Below, piece after piece: positions 29,977-40,253 of a DNA stretch of 64,000 nucleotides (positions within the stretch are counted from its first letter, which is position 1; each line of letters begins with the position of its first letter). The position numbers and the translations under genes were made by a program. The stretch is from Pantoea sp. At-9b (GTDB lineage Bacteria > Pseudomonadota > Gammaproteobacteria > Enterobacterales > Enterobacteriaceae): assembly GCF_000175935.2 (NCBI RefSeq), contig NC_014837.1, positions 2,852,001-2,916,000 of the forward strand. The letters run 5' to 3'. A model generated the notes under the pieces. It was not told where the DNA came from and made no database searches. It saw nothing but the letters and a program-made list of their open reading frames with translations.

Positions 29977-30420
29977 GTGCTTATTCGATTTTTTCAGGAA
30001 GCTGATCGCCCTTTTCTACGCACGCTGTTTCTCGCGACCCGCCGATCCAACTGGACCTGGCTCAAGGGTGAAGAGTGGCAATTGGAAGATTTTGACCGGG
30101 TGATCCTCGGTGAAACTGTGCTGGTGGCAGAAGTGGAGGGGCATCGTGCCGGTTTTGCCGGGGTGCTGGACAATGATAATTTCCTGCACAGCCTGTATGT
30201 CGATCCGGCTTTTCAGGGCCAGGGCGTCGGCAGCGCGTTGCTGCAAGCCGTCCAGGCGCGTTTTACCAGTACCGGCGCGTTGAAATGTTTGCTGCTAAAT
30301 CTGCCGGCGCAGCGGTTTTACCTGCACCATGGCTGGCAAAAGGTGGCGCAGGGCGAAAGCGAACAGGGGAAATATCTGTTGATGCACTATCCGCTGGCGA
30401 CAGGCACCAGCGGAGTCTGA
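29977..30420 (+). CDS. GNAT family N-acetyltransferase
   Basis: A 147-residue single-domain acetyltransferase. The acetyl-CoA-binding motif A is seen at LYVDPAFQGQGVGSALLQAV (residues 73-92, with the Q80-to-G85 loop). The C-terminal QRFYLHHGWQKV matches motif B, where a tyrosine often acts as general acid. The start is GTG at 29977, preceded by TTGGAGT. The substrate is unknown. The N-terminal IRFFQEADRPFLRTLFL resembles small-molecule or peptide N-acetyltransferases. It is divergent from ahpC and convergent with mrp, whose stop lies only a few bases away. Confidence 0.82.
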   Translation: MLIRFFQEADRPFLRTLFLATRRSNWTWLKGEEWQLEDFDRVILGETVLVAEVEGHRAGFAGVLDNDNFLHSLYVDPAFQGQGVGSALLQAVQARFTSTGALKCLLLNLPAQRFYLHHGWQKVAQGESEQGKYLLMHYPLATGTSGV

Positions 30421-30424
30421 CCCG

Positions 30425-31537
30425 TTAAACCGCGCGGAAAGCGATATCGCCAGGGATCACTTCCCCCTGCCAGTAAAGCTGGGCGGCGACACGGCCTGCC
30501 AGTTGGCGATACAGCGCCGTAAATTCGCTGTCGGGACGACGGATCACCGTGGGTTCACCATCATCGAGATCCTCACGCAAATTAATATGCAGTGGCAGTT
30601 GAGCCAGCAGGCGGGTGTTATAGTCCTGCGCCAGCTTTTGCGCACCGCCAGTGCCAAAGATTGGCTCATGATGACCGCATTCGCTACAGATGTGGATGCT
30701 CATATTCTCCACCACGCCAAGTACCGGCACGTTGACCTTCTCGAACATCACAATCCCTTTCCGGGCATCAATCAGCGCAATGTCCTGCGGCGTGGTGACC
30801 ACCAGCGCGCCAGTAACCGGCACGTTTTGCGCCAGCGTCAGCTGGATATCGCCGGTACCGGGCGGCATATCCAGCACCAAATAATCCAAATCCGGCCACA
30901 GCGTTTCATTCAACAGCTGCATCAGCGCTTTGCTGGCCATTGGTCCACGCCACACCATCGCATTATCATCCGTCACCAGATAGCCAATGGAGTTAGTTGC
31001 CAGCCCGTGCGCCATGATCGGTGCCATATGGGTGCCATCCGGCGAAGTGGGCCGTTCGTTTTCTGTGCCGAGCATATTGGGGATCGACGGACCGTAAATA
31101 TCCGCATCGAGGATTCCGACGCGCGCCCCTTCTGCCGCCAGCGCCAGCGCCATATTCACCGCCGTGCTCGATTTACCCACACCGCCTTTCCCTGAACTCA
31201 CGGCGATGATGTTTTTCACCCCGGTGGCACCGGGATGATTCTTCACCCGCTTCAGGGTGGCGATGTCGTGGCGCAGACGCCAGTCGATAGCGTTGCTCTG
31301 CGTCAGGCGCAGCAGTTCACCGCTGGTCTGCGCTTTTAATTCTTCAAACGCACTCGCCCAGGCGAAAGGCATCACCAGCTCAAGATGCAGTTTGCCATCC
31401 AGTAGCGCCACGTGACGCAGCGCTTTCAGGGTGGTCAGATTGTGTTGCAGTGTCGGGTGTTCAAAGCCACTCAGCACGCCCATCACCACGGCGCGCAGGG
31501 CCTCGGGTGAATATTGTTCCCGGGATAGTGAAGTCAT
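30425..31537 (-). CDS. apbC: Iron-sulfur cluster carrier Mrp (ApbC)
   Basis: A 370-residue P-loop ATPase of the Mrp/NBP35 family that carries Fe-S clusters to target proteins. The N-terminal about 95 residues form a DUF59/MIP18-like domain. The deviant Walker A motif SSGKGGVGKSS lies at about 114-124, LDADIYGPSIPNMLG follows, and C284-SE-C287 is the cluster-bridging CxxC. E. coli Mrp has 369 residues and also lies divergent from metG. The 150-base gap to metG holds both promoters. Confidence 0.95.
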   Translation of the reverse strand: MTSLSREQYSPEALRAVVMGVLSGFEHPTLQHNLTTLKALRHVALLDGKLHLELVMPFAWASAFEELKAQTSGELLRLTQSNAIDWRLRHDIATLKRVKNHPGATGVKNIIAVSSGKGGVGKSSTAVNMALALAAEGARVGILDADIYGPSIPNMLGTENERPTSPDGTHMAPIMAHGLATNSIGYLVTDDNAMVWRGPMASKALMQLLNETLWPDLDYLVLDMPPGTGDIQLTLAQNVPVTGALVVTTPQDIALIDARKGIVMFEKVNVPVLGVVENMSIHICSECGHHEPIFGTGGAQKLAQDYNTRLLAQLPLHINLREDLDDGEPTVIRRPDSEFTALYRQLAGRVAAQLYWQGEVIPGDIAFRAV

Positions 31538-31690
31538 CCCCGCTCCTTACTCTTTCTTCTGGCGCTGAATTTCAGCGATGTGTTTTCAATAATATCAGAT
31601 GGGCACTAAATGTGACCGTGGTTGTCGCCAGAGAGTGCTTCGGTTAACATCTTAAGCCCGATTTTTCATTTACAGAAAGCTACGCAAACT

Positions 31691-33724
31691 ATGACTCAAG
31701 TCGCTAAAAAAATTCTGGTAACGTGCGCGCTGCCATACGCGAACGGTTCAATCCATCTCGGCCACATGCTCGAGCATATCCAGGCAGACATTTGGGTGCG
31801 TTACCAGCGAATGCGTGGCAATCAGGTTTATTTCATCTGTGCAGACGACGCGCACGGTACGCCGATCATGCTGAAAGCCCAGCAGCTTGGTATCGCGCCT
31901 GAGCAGATGATTGCTGAGATGAAGCAAGAGCACGAAACCGACTTTGCCGGCTTCGACATCAGCTATGACAACTATCACTCGACGCACGGCGAAGAGAACC
32001 GCCAACTGTCGGAGCTGATTTATGGCCGTCTGAAAGAGAACGGCTTTATCAAAAATCGCACCATTTCTCAGCTGTACGATCCGGAAAAAGGCATGTTCCT
32101 GCCTGATCGTTTCGTAAAAGGTACCTGCCCGAAATGTAAATCGCCGGATCAGTATGGCGACAACTGCGAAGTGTGTGGTGCGACCTACAGCCCGACAGAA
32201 TTGATCGAGCCGAAATCCGTGGTTTCTGGCGCAACACCGGTGATGCGTGATTCCGAACACTTCTTCTTTGATCTGCCGTCGTTCAGCGAAATGCTGCAAG
32301 CGTGGACCCGTTCTGGCGCATTGCAGGAACAGGTAGCGAACAAGATGCAGGAGTGGTTCGAGTCCGGTCTGCAACAATGGGACATCTCTCGCGATGCGCC
32401 GTATTTCGGCTTTGAAATCCCTGGCGCGCCAGGCAAATACTTCTACGTGTGGCTTGATGCTCCCATCGGCTACATGGGCTCGTTCAAAAACCTGTGTGAC
32501 AAACGCGGCAATATCGATTTTGACGAGTTCTGGAAGAAAGACTCCACCACCGAGCTGTATCACTTTATCGGTAAGGACATTGTCTATTTCCACAGCCTGT
32601 TCTGGCCAGCCATGCTGGAAGGCAGCCAGTACCGTAAACCGACCAACCTGTTCGTACACGGTTATGTGACGGTGAATGGCGCGAAGATGTCGAAATCGCG
32701 TGGCACCTTTATCAAAGCCAGCACCTGGTTGCAGCACCTGGATGCCGACAGCCTGCGCTATTACTACGCGGCGAAACTCTCGTCACGTATCGACGATATC
32801 GACCTCAACCTGGAAGATTTCGTGCAGCGCGTCAACGCGGACATCGTCAACAAGGTGGTGAACCTGGCGTCACGTAATGCGGGCTTCCTGACCAAACGCT
32901 TTGGCGGCAAACTGTCGGCTGAACTGGCCGATCCGGCGCTGTATCAGACCTTTACCGATGCGTCTGAGAAGATCGGTGAAGCCTGGGCCAGCCGTGAATA
33001 TAACCGTGCGATCCGTGAAATCATGGCGCTGGCCGATCTCGCCAACCGTTATGTTGATGAACAGGCACCGTGGGTGGTGGCGAAAGAGGAAGGCCGTGAT
33101 GCTGACCTGCAAGCTATCTGCTCCATGGGCATCAATCTGTTCCGCGTATTGATGACCTGGCTGAAGCCGGTGCTGCCGTCGCTGAGTGCACGTGCCGAGG
33201 CTTTCCTGCAAAGTGAACTGAGCTGGGATGCGATCCAGCAACCGCTGCTGGATCACCACGTAGCGCCGTTCAAAGCGCTGTATGGCCGCATTGAGATGGC
33301 AAAAGTTGACGCATTGGTCGAAGCCTCCAAAGAAGACGCTGCCGCAGCCAACAAACCGGCCGTTACCGGTCCACTGGCGGATGCACCGATTGGTGAAGCC
33401 ATCACCATTGATGACTTCGCGAAAGTCGATATGCGCGTAGCGTTGATCGAGAAGGCTGAGCTGGTGGAAGGTTCGGATAAACTGCTGCGCCTGGAGCTGG
33501 ATGTGGGTGGTGAGAAGCGCCAGATTTTCTCCGGCATCCGTGCCGCCTATCCAGACCCGTCTGTGCTGGTCGGCAAGATGACCATCATCGTTGCCAACCT
33601 CGCACCACGTAAGATGCGTTTTGGTGTGTCGGAAGGCATGGTGCTGTCAGCCGGACCGGGTGGCAAAGACCTGTTCGTGTTGTCGGTAGACAGCGGCGCA
33701 CAACCAGGGATGCCGGTAAAATAA
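31691..33724 (+). CDS. metG: Methionyl-tRNA synthetase
   Basis: A 677-residue class I synthetase, exactly the E. coli length. HIGH-type motif HLGH at residues 22-25, zinc knuckle cysteines C146, C149, C159 and C162, and the KMSKS loop at 332-336. The C-terminal about 100 residues ([20 protein letters not shown] onward) form the EMAP/Trbp111-like tRNA-binding dimerisation domain. The start at 31691 is set by [20 protein letters not shown], identical to the family. The open frame runs 23 codons further upstream but is not conserved. The palindrome block at 33737-33875 lies directly downstream. Confidence 0.98.
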   Translation: MTQVAKKILVTCALPYANGSIHLGHMLEHIQADIWVRYQRMRGNQVYFICADDAHGTPIMLKAQQLGIAPEQMIAEMKQEHETDFAGFDISYDNYHSTHGEENRQLSELIYGRLKENGFIKNRTISQLYDPEKGMFLPDRFVKGTCPKCKSPDQYGDNCEVCGATYSPTELIEPKSVVSGATPVMRDSEHFFFDLPSFSEMLQAWTRSGALQEQVANKMQEWFESGLQQWDISRDAPYFGFEIPGAPGKYFYVWLDAPIGYMGSFKNLCDKRGNIDFDEFWKKDSTTELYHFIGKDIVYFHSLFWPAMLEGSQYRKPTNLFVHGYVTVNGAKMSKSRGTFIKASTWLQHLDADSLRYYYAAKLSSRIDDIDLNLEDFVQRVNADIVNKVVNLASRNAGFLTKRFGGKLSAELADPALYQTFTDASEKIGEAWASREYNRAIREIMALADLANRYVDEQAPWVVAKEEGRDADLQAICSMGINLFRVLMTWLKPVLPSLSARAEAFLQSELSWDAIQQPLLDHHVAPFKALYGRIEMAKVDALVEASKEDAAAANKPAVTGPLADAPIGEAITIDDFAKVDMRVALIEKAELVEGSDKLLRLELDVGGEKRQIFSGIRAAYPDPSVLVGKMTIIVANLAPRKMRFGVSEGMVLSAGPGGKDLFVLSVDSGAQPGMPVK

Positions 33725-33736
33725 TACACTGCTGTT

Positions 33737-33875
33737 ACCCTCACCCCGGCCCTCTCCCGCAAGCGGGAGAGGGAGATGTGTGTGCGGCCCTCTCCCGCTT
33801 GCGGGAGAGTGAGATGTGCAACTCCGGCGCGATTCGTCCCCTCTCCCGCAAGCGGGAGAGGGTTAGGGTGAGGGT
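33737..33875. repeat. Block of three palindromic repeats between metG and a DUF559 gene
   Basis: Three copies of a 24-base palindrome with core CTCCCGCAAGCGGGAG lie at 33750-33773, 33788-33811 and 33839-33862. The middle copy has a TT centre and a changed end. The outer arms ACCCTCACCC (33737-33746) and GGGTGAGGGT (33866-33875) make the whole block an inverted repeat. It may also end metG transcription. The last part overlaps the 3' end of the DUF559 gene. Confidence 0.9.
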
Positions 33876-34216
33876 GACGGATTAAGCTGCCGGTAAATCT
33901 CCTCCATCACCGCATCTAATTCGCAAAACACCTGATTATTCCAGAAGCGAATCACCCGCCATCCGCAACGATGCAAATAGGCTGTCCTGACTTCATCGTA
34001 GTGCAACGTCGATTGTTCAGCATGCTGACCACCATCAAGCTCGATAACCAGTAAACGCTCGATACAGGCAAAGTCGACAATGTAACGTCCGATTGCGTAT
34101 TGCCGACGGAACTTAACCCCGCTTAAATTCCGGTCACGCAAAAAACGCCATAGCAGTAGCTCCGCCTCTGTCATATTCTTGCGAAGCTCGCGGCGTAGCA
34201 GAATCGATCTTTTCAT
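33863..34216 (-). CDS. DUF559 domain-containing protein (PD-(D/E)XK nuclease-like)
   Basis: A 117-residue protein. LRKNMTEAELLLWRFLRDRN, then GVKFRRQYAIGRYIVDFACI and LLVIELDGGQH, then GWRVIRFWNN are the DUF559 signatures. D48, E59 and D61 match the D...ExD/K core of the Vsr-like PD-(D/E)XK nuclease fold. Activity is unproven for the family. ATG at 34216 is preferred over GTG at 34222 because AAGGAGGT sits five bases before it and overlaps the GTG. The last five codons and the TAA stop (LNPSPSP end) are supplied by the palindrome block, an arrangement suggesting that repeat and gene moved or evolved together. Confidence 0.85.
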   Translation of the reverse strand: MKRSILLRRELRKNMTEAELLLWRFLRDRNLSGVKFRRQYAIGRYIVDFACIERLLVIELDGGQHAEQSTLHYDEVRTAYLHRCGWRVIRFWNNQVFCELDAVMEEIYRQLNPSPSP

Positions 34217-34367
34217 CCTCACCTCCTTATGAAGGCCACCAGACTATGCTCTTTTAGCGCACAAATCTGGAAATGCCGCCAAACCCGGAATCTGTCTCGC
34301 AATGTGATCTCTGGCACGCTAAGCGCTTAATGCGTATGATGAAGCCCTGAGAAAACAGGAGCCTGTC

Positions 34368-34760
34368 ATGCCCACCGTGCTGTCTGTCTGCTGGCGCTAT
34401 TTACGTGCCTTTGTCATTATTTACGCTGCACTTTATGCCGGAATCGGCATTGCCGCCCTTCTCCCGATCACTATCCCCGGTAGCATCATCGGTATGTTGC
34501 TGTTGTTTACGCTGCTGGCGCTGCAAATTCTGCCGGTTGACTGGGTCAAACCAGGCTGCCATTTAATGATTCGCTACATGGCGTTGTTGTTTGTACCCAT
34601 AAGCGTTGGCGTCATGGGTTACACCGACATCCTGACGGCCCAATTCGGTCCCATTGTGGTTTCCTGCCTGGTCAGCACCTTTCTGGTACTGGTGGTGGTG
34701 AGTTTAAGCGCTGAACGGATGCAGCGGCCGAAGACGCTAAAGGAGTCAGATGATGAGTGA
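34368..34760 (+). CDS. yohJ: LrgA/CidA-family membrane protein YohJ
   Basis: A 130-residue inner-membrane protein with four hydrophobic helices, against 132 residues in E. coli Yoh[18 protein letters not shown], and [25 protein letters not shown] after it, are the LrgA/CidA (holin-like) signature. It works with YohK, an LrgB-type partner. In bacteria and plants this pair is linked to murein hydrolase control or glycolate/pyruvate export, and in enterobacteria the role is uncertain. The 3' end overlaps yohK by 11 bases. GGAGCC precedes the ATG. Confidence 0.92.
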   Translation: MPTVLSVCWRYLRAFVIIYAALYAGIGIAALLPITIPGSIIGMLLLFTLLALQILPVDWVKPGCHLMIRYMALLFVPISVGVMGYTDILTAQFGPIVVSCLVSTFLVLVVVSLSAERMQRPKTLKESDDE

Positions 34761-35445
34761 TATCTGGTGGTCATTGCCCCTCACCCTCGCGGCCTATTTT
34801 CTGGCTCGTAAGCTGGCGGCGAAAATCAATATCTCCATCATTAATCCGCTGCTGGTGGCGATGGCGATAGTCATCCCTATTTTGTTAGTCACCCATATGC
34901 CCTATGCGCGTTACTTTGCTGGCAGTGCCCTGCTGAATCAGCTGCTGCAACCGGCCGTCGTTGCGCTGGCATTGCCGTTGTATGAGCAAATGCATCAAAT
35001 CCGCGCGCGCTGGAAAACCATCATCAGCGTTTGCTTTATCGGCAGCCTGACCGCGATGATTTCCGGCACGGCGATTGCCTTATGGTTGGGTGCGACACCG
35101 GAAATCGCGGCCACGATTATGCCAAAATCAGTCACCACGCCGATTGCCATGGCGGTCTCCGGCTCGTTGCATGGCATTCCTGCCATCAGCGCTATCTGCG
35201 TACTTATCGCCGGCGTGCTGGGGGCGGTGTTCGGTCATATGCTGCTGAATTTACTGAAGGTAAAAAGCAAGGCATCACGCGGCTTAGCCATTGGCAATGC
35301 CTCACATGCGCTGGGCACCGCACGTGCGGCAGAAATTGACTATCAGGAAGGTGCTTTCAGTTCTCTGGCACTGGTGATCTGCGGCATTATTACGTCGTTA
35401 CTGGCACCGTTCCTGTATCCGGTTCTGATGCATTGGCTGGGCTGA
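34750..35445 (+). CDS. yohK: LrgB/CidB-family membrane protein YohK
   Basis: A 231-residue membrane protein, the E. coli length, of the LrgB family with about six to seven membrane spans. The family motif [21 protein letters not shown] is followed by [17 protein letters not shown] and [20 protein letters not shown], all conserved. AAAGGAGTCAG precedes ATGATG at 34750/34753. The second ATG has the better spacing, the first agrees with E. coli. It is translationally coupled to yohJ, and the pair is expected to form one membrane system. Confidence 0.93.
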   Translation: MMSDIWWSLPLTLAAYFLARKLAAKINISIINPLLVAMAIVIPILLVTHMPYARYFAGSALLNQLLQPAVVALALPLYEQMHQIRARWKTIISVCFIGSLTAMISGTAIALWLGATPEIAATIMPKSVTTPIAMAVSGSLHGIPAISAICVLIAGVLGAVFGHMLLNLLKVKSKASRGLAIGNASHALGTARAAEIDYQEGAFSSLALVICGIITSLLAPFLYPVLMHWLG

Positions 35446-35470
35446 AACTTGCGAGAGATCTCGCAAAGTT
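35446..35470. other. Inverted repeat just after yohK
   Basis: TTGCGAGA and TCTCGCAA surround a GA centre, and the outer AACT/AAGTT bases extend the dyad with a one-base bulge. It starts one base after the yohK stop. No T-run follows, so it could be a Rho-type end structure or a protein site. Confidence 0.4.
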
Positions 35471-35499
35471 GAAACAAGCAAAACGTCTTACATTGTCAT

Positions 35500-35515
35500 A
35501 GCGATATAGATCACA
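35500..35515 (+). promoter_or_regulatory. CRP-like half-conserved site upstream of cdd
   Basis: AGCGATATAGATCACA has a perfect right half (TCACA) and a weak left half. E. coli cdd is controlled by CRP and CytR, so a site here is expected. No CytR operator was identified. Confidence 0.35.
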
Positions 35516-35564
35516 TATAAACCTTCAGGCGGCGCGCCGCCGCTGACGAGGTAATGAGGCCATC

Positions 35565-36464
35565 ATGCATCCAAGATTCACTTCCGCTTTCTCTGCCCTG
35601 CCGCAGGATTTACAGCAGGCGTTGCAACCCTTGCTGGACGCGGCCGATTTTCACGGCGTGGTGCAGCCACATGAAGTGACGCAGATACAACAAACAACCG
35701 GTCTGGACGCAGATGCCCTCGCCCTCGCCTTGTTGCCGCTGGCAGCCTCCTGTGCGATAGCGCCGGTGTCGAATTTTAATGTGGGTGCTATCGCGCGTGG
35801 CATCAGTGGCACCTGGTATTTCGGTGCCAATATGGAGTTCCGCGATGCCCCGTTGCAGCAGACGGTCCATGCCGAGCAGAGTGCCATCACCCATGCCTGG
35901 CTACGGGGTGAAACCCGGCTGGAGACCATCACGGTCAACTACACGCCCTGTGGCCACTGCCGTCAGTTTATGAATGAACTGAACAGCGGCACCGCCATTC
36001 GCATCAGCCTGCCGGGTCGGGCAATCAGCACGCTGGGCGATTATCTGCCGGATGCCTTTGGCCCGGCAGATCTGAATATTGCTGAACGCCTGCTCAGTCC
36101 GGTTAATCATGGTTTTGTTTTGCAGGGCGATAGCCTGCAACAGGCCGCCATTGAGGCGGCTAATCATAGCCATGCGCCTTACAGCCGGAGCTACAGCGGG
36201 GTCGCCCTGCGCAGCCGCAGTGGGCAAATTTTTACCGGACGCTATGCCGAAAATGCCGCATTCAACCCCAGCCTGCCTCCGTTACAGGCGGCCCTGATTC
36301 TGATGAATATGCATAACGAAGCGCTGGAGAGCGTGCAGCAGGCAGTGCTGGCAGAGTGTCAGGCGGCCACCCTCAGCCAACAGGATGCCACGCGCGCCAC
36401 CCTGGCAGCGCTGGGATGTCATACCTTTGCAACAGAAATCTTGTCAGCCATCGCAGTTAAGTGA
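35565..36464 (+). CDS. cdd: Cytidine deaminase
   Basis: A 299-residue homodimeric-type cytidine/deoxycytidine deaminase, against 294 in E. coli, that makes uridine for nucleoside salvage. The zinc site is H102 and catalytic E104 in HAEQSAI, with C129 and C132 in TPCGHC. These positions are identical to E. coli. The C-terminal half is the degenerate second deaminase domain typical of the long enterobacterial form. The ATG at 35565 is preceded by GAGGTAATGAGGCC. It follows yohJK, as in E. coli. Confidence 0.97.
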   Translation: MHPRFTSAFSALPQDLQQALQPLLDAADFHGVVQPHEVTQIQQTTGLDADALALALLPLAASCAIAPVSNFNVGAIARGISGTWYFGANMEFRDAPLQQTVHAEQSAITHAWLRGETRLETITVNYTPCGHCRQFMNELNSGTAIRISLPGRAISTLGDYLPDAFGPADLNIAERLLSPVNHGFVLQGDSLQQAAIEAANHSHAPYSRSYSGVALRSRSGQIFTGRYAENAAFNPSLPPLQAALILMNMHNEALESVQQAVLAECQAATLSQQDATRATLAALGCHTFATEILSAIAVK

Positions 36465-36621
36465 TCCTTTTACCGCTTTTGTGACCTTTTATTAACAAAA
36501 GCTGTACATCTGCAGGAAATTTCATAGGATCGAGCGCCAGAAATCACTTCACAATAAGAAAGGCTGGCGTTACCTTTCCCGGCGACACGCCAGAAAACAC
36601 TGCAACCGGAGCAAACATTGC

Positions 36622-38319
36622 ATGGAACTCGAGTACGAAAGTAAACGTCCGCTGTATATCCCTTACGCGGGACCGATCCTGCTGGAATTTCCGCTGTTGA
36701 ACAAAGGCAGCGCCTTCTCCCTCGAAGAACGTAATGAATTCAATCTTAATGGCCTGCTACCCGAAGCAGTTGAAACCATTGAAGAACAGGCAGAACGTGC
36801 CTGGCGTCAATTCCAGGATTTCAAAAACAATAACGACAAGCACGTTTATCTGCGCAATATCCAGGACACCAACGAAACCCTGTTCTACCGTCTGCTGGAC
36901 AATCATCTGGAAGAGATGATGCCGATTATCTACACCCCGACAGTCGGTGCTGCCTGTGAACATTTCTCGGAAATTTATCGTCGCGCGCGCGGTGTCTTTA
37001 TTTCCTATAACAACCGCGATCGCATCGAAGATATGCTGCAAAACGCCACCAAACAGAATGTGAAGGTGATCGTGGTGACTGACGGTGAGCGTATTCTTGG
37101 TCTTGGCGACCTCGGCATCGGCGGCATGGGCATTCCAATTGGTAAGCTGTCGCTGTATACCGCTTGTGGCGGTATCAGTCCGGCCTACACGCTGCCAGTG
37201 GTACTGGATGTGGGCACCAATAACCAGCAATTGCTGAATGACCCGCTGTACATGGGCTGGCGTCATCCTCGTATTTCTGGCGAAGAGTACGAAGCATTTG
37301 TGAATGATTTTATCCAGGCGGTTAAACGCCGCTGGCCGAAAGTGCTGTTGCAGTTTGAAGATTTTGCACAGAAAAACGCTATGCCGTTGCTGGAGCGCTA
37401 TCGTGATGAGATCTGCTGCTTTAACGATGATATCCAGGGCACCGCAGCAGTCACTGTCGGCACCCTGATTGCCGCCAGCCGCGCCGCAGGCAGCCGTCTG
37501 TGCGAACAGAAAGTGGTTTTCCTCGGTGCCGGTTCAGCAGGCTGCGGTATCGCGGAACAAATCATCGCGCAGATGAAGTCGGAAGGCCTGAGCGATGATG
37601 AAGCACGTGCCCGGGTATTGATGGTGGATCGCTTCGGTCTGCTGACCGACAAATTGCCAAACCTGCTCGATTTCCAGAGCCGTCTGGTCCAGAAGAGTGA
37701 CAATCTGCAAAGCTGGGATATCACCAGTGATTCCATTTCGCTGCTGGACGTGGTGCGCAACGCCAGGCCGGACATCCTGATTGGCGTTTCCGGCCAACCG
37801 GGCTTGTTCACCGAAGAGATCATCCGTGAAATGCACAAGCACTGTAAACGTCCGATTGTGATGCCGTTGTCAAACCCGACGTCACGTGTCGAAGCGACCC
37901 CGGCCGATATCATCGCCTGGACCGACGGTGCTGCACTGGTCGCCACCGGCAGCCCGTTTGCGCCAGTGAGCTGGAAAGGCAAAACCTACCCGATTGCGCA
38001 GTGTAACAACTCCTATATCTTCCCTGGCATCGGTCTGGGCGTGATCGCTGCGGGTGCGTCGCGTGTCACCGATTCAATGCTGATGACCGCCAGCCGTGCA
38101 TTGGCCGATTGTTCACCGCTGGTGAATGACGGCGAAGGCCCGGTGCTGCCGGAGATCAAAGATATTCAGGGTGTATCGAAAATTATTGCGATGGAAGTGG
38201 GCAAAGCCGCGCAACTGGCCGGTGTTGCCGTGGTGACCTCTGAAGATGTGCTGTCGCTGGCAGTGAATAACAACTTCTGGCTGCCGCAGTATCGACACTA
38301 TCGCCGTACCTCTATCTGA
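36622..38319 (+). CDS. maeA: NAD-dependent malic enzyme MaeA (SfcA)
   Basis: A 565-residue malic enzyme, the same length as E. coli MaeA, that oxidatively decarboxylates malate to pyruvate with NAD. The malate site is seen in [19 protein letters not shown] and [21 protein letters not shown], metal ligands in [11 protein letters not shown] and [11 protein letters not shown], and the NAD-binding loop in [13 protein letters not shown]. The end YRHYRRTSI matches E. coli. GGAGCAAACATTGC precedes the ATG. It is a single gene between cdd and sanA, while E. coli keeps it elsewhere on the chromosome. Confidence 0.96.
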   Translation: MELEYESKRPLYIPYAGPILLEFPLLNKGSAFSLEERNEFNLNGLLPEAVETIEEQAERAWRQFQDFKNNNDKHVYLRNIQDTNETLFYRLLDNHLEEMMPIIYTPTVGAACEHFSEIYRRARGVFISYNNRDRIEDMLQNATKQNVKVIVVTDGERILGLGDLGIGGMGIPIGKLSLYTACGGISPAYTLPVVLDVGTNNQQLLNDPLYMGWRHPRISGEEYEAFVNDFIQAVKRRWPKVLLQFEDFAQKNAMPLLERYRDEICCFNDDIQGTAAVTVGTLIAASRAAGSRLCEQKVVFLGAGSAGCGIAEQIIAQMKSEGLSDDEARARVLMVDRFGLLTDKLPNLLDFQSRLVQKSDNLQSWDITSDSISLLDVVRNARPDILIGVSGQPGLFTEEIIREMHKHCKRPIVMPLSNPTSRVEATPADIIAWTDGAALVATGSPFAPVSWKGKTYPIAQCNNSYIFPGIGLGVIAAGASRVTDSMLMTASRALADCSPLVNDGEGPVLPEIKDIQGVSKIIAMEVGKAAQLAGVAVVTSEDVLSLAVNNNFWLPQYRHYRRTSI

Positions 38320-38331
38320 TGCAGTAACCTT

Positions 38332-38390
38332 GCCGGGCTGTGATACAGACCCGGCAATGCTTAAAAAAACGCCAGCCAACTGGCGTTAAC
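38332..38390 (+). terminator. Two hairpins after maeA
   Basis: GCCGGG (38332-38337) pairs with CCCGGC (38350-38355), extended inside by CTGT/ACAG. A second hairpin AACGCCAG-CCAA-CTGGCGTT lies at 38368-38387. T-runs on the plus strand are weak, while the minus strand has A7 read as T7 after the second hairpin, although no minus-strand gene ends here. Confidence 0.5.
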
Positions 38391-38422
38391 TTGCTTCCCG
38401 CCGAGGGCTAAAGTAGCCTTGA

Positions 38423-39175
<753 letters not shown>

Positions 39176-39178
<3 letters not shown>

Positions 39179-39206
39179 AAAAGGTCGGGAAATAATCCCG
39201 ACCCCT
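39176..39206. terminator. Bidirectional terminator between sanA and mglC
   Basis: GGTCGGGA (39183-39190) pairs with TCCCGACC (39196-39203) around AATAA. The minus strand continues with T7, so it is strong for mglBAC. The plus strand continues CCTTGTT, weaker for sanA. Confidence 0.8.
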
Positions 39207-39224
39207 TGTTCACCTGGCTGACGG

Positions 39225-40235
39225 TTACTTCTTACGTGCGTATTTCAGTGAATCCAGTGCCACGGCGAAGATAATGATGCCGCCCTTGATGATGTACTGC
39301 CAGTAAGGGTTAACACCGATATAAGTCAGACCGTAGTTGATAACGGTAAAGATGATCACACCGGTTACCACACCCGCTACCGTACCCACACCACCGGCGA
39401 AGGAGACACCGCCGACCACACAGGCCGCGATGGCATCAAGTTCATACATGAAACCAAGGTTGTTGGTAGCACTACCGATGCGCCCCGCTTCCAGCATCCC
39501 GCCAAAGGCATAGAACACGCCCGACAGTGCATATACCAGAATCAGGTTCAGCGGCACGTTCACACCAGAGACCTTGGCCGCTTCCGGGTTCCCACCGATC
39601 GCGAAGATGTTTTTACCGAAACGTGTTTTGTTCCACAGAATCCAGACGAACACGATGGCGATGATGGCGTAGAACGTAATGTACGACAGTTTGAAATCGC
39701 CAAAACGGAAGAAGCCTTGGGCAAACTTCGAGAAGCCAGCATCAAAACCCGCAATCGGTGATGCGCCCACAAAGTCGTAATACAGTGAGTTAATACCGTA
39801 AACGATGATCATGGTACCGAGGGTGGTGATGAACGGGGTCACTTTCAGGTAAGCGATGATGACACCGTTTACCAGGCCGATGATACCGCCAATCACGCAT
39901 ACGGTGAGGATCACCAGCGGAATCGGAACGGTGTCGAGGTGCGGGAACACCTTGTTTGCGTTATCCATCGCCTGCAACAGAGTGGCAGCCACCACCGCCG
40001 CGAGGCCAACCTGACGACCAGCCGACAGGTCAGTACCCTGAGTGACAATCAGCCCGGCGACACCGAGCGCAATAATAATACGCACCGATGACTGGGTCAG
40101 AATATTACTCAGGTTCATCAAACTTAAAAATGTCGGGTCCTGGAAAATAATAATAGCCAGCAGTACCAACAGGACAACGTAAATGCCGCCCTCTTTTAAC
40201 CAGGTTAGCGCATTCTTTTTAGTAGTCGCTTTCAT
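39225..40235 (-). CDS. mglC: Galactose/methyl galactoside ABC transporter permease MglC
   Basis: A 336-residue inner-membrane permease, the E. coli length, of the ribose/galactose (BPD_transp_2) family with about ten membrane helices. SSVRIIIALGVAGLIVTQGTDLSAGRQVGLAA near the N-terminus and IGGNPEAAKVSGVNVP, the coupling-helix region that docks on MglA, are typical. Last gene of mglBAC, 18 bases after mglA, ending at a strong terminator. It imports D-galactose and methyl-beta-galactoside. Confidence 0.97.
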   Translation of the reverse strand: MKATTKKNALTWLKEGGIYVVLLVLLAIIIFQDPTFLSLMNLSNILTQSSVRIIIALGVAGLIVTQGTDLSAGRQVGLAAVVAATLLQAMDNANKVFPHLDTVPIPLVILTVCVIGGIIGLVNGVIIAYLKVTPFITTLGTMIIVYGINSLYYDFVGASPIAGFDAGFSKFAQGFFRFGDFKLSYITFYAIIAIVFVWILWNKTRFGKNIFAIGGNPEAAKVSGVNVPLNLILVYALSGVFYAFGGMLEAGRIGSATNNLGFMYELDAIAACVVGGVSFAGGVGTVAGVVTGVIIFTVINYGLTYIGVNPYWQYIIKGGIIIFAVALDSLKYARKK

Positions 40236-40253
40236 GTTAAAGCCCTTGCTTCA

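Noticed and set aside
31748..32737. Long minus-strand frame of 329 codons inside metG
   Set aside because: It is antisense to the strongly conserved metG coding sequence, has no family resemblance or ribosome site, and arises from codon bias on the opposite strand.
33750..33862. Three evenly arranged palindromes considered as a short CRISPR array
   Set aside because: The units are fully palindromic, the gaps are 14 and 27 bases, the middle copy is altered, and no cas gene is near. This is an intergenic palindrome block.
34303..34318. CRP-like site before yohJ (TGTGATCTCTGGCACG)
   Set aside because: The right half is poor and the spacing to the TATGAT at 34335 does not fit class II or class I promoters.
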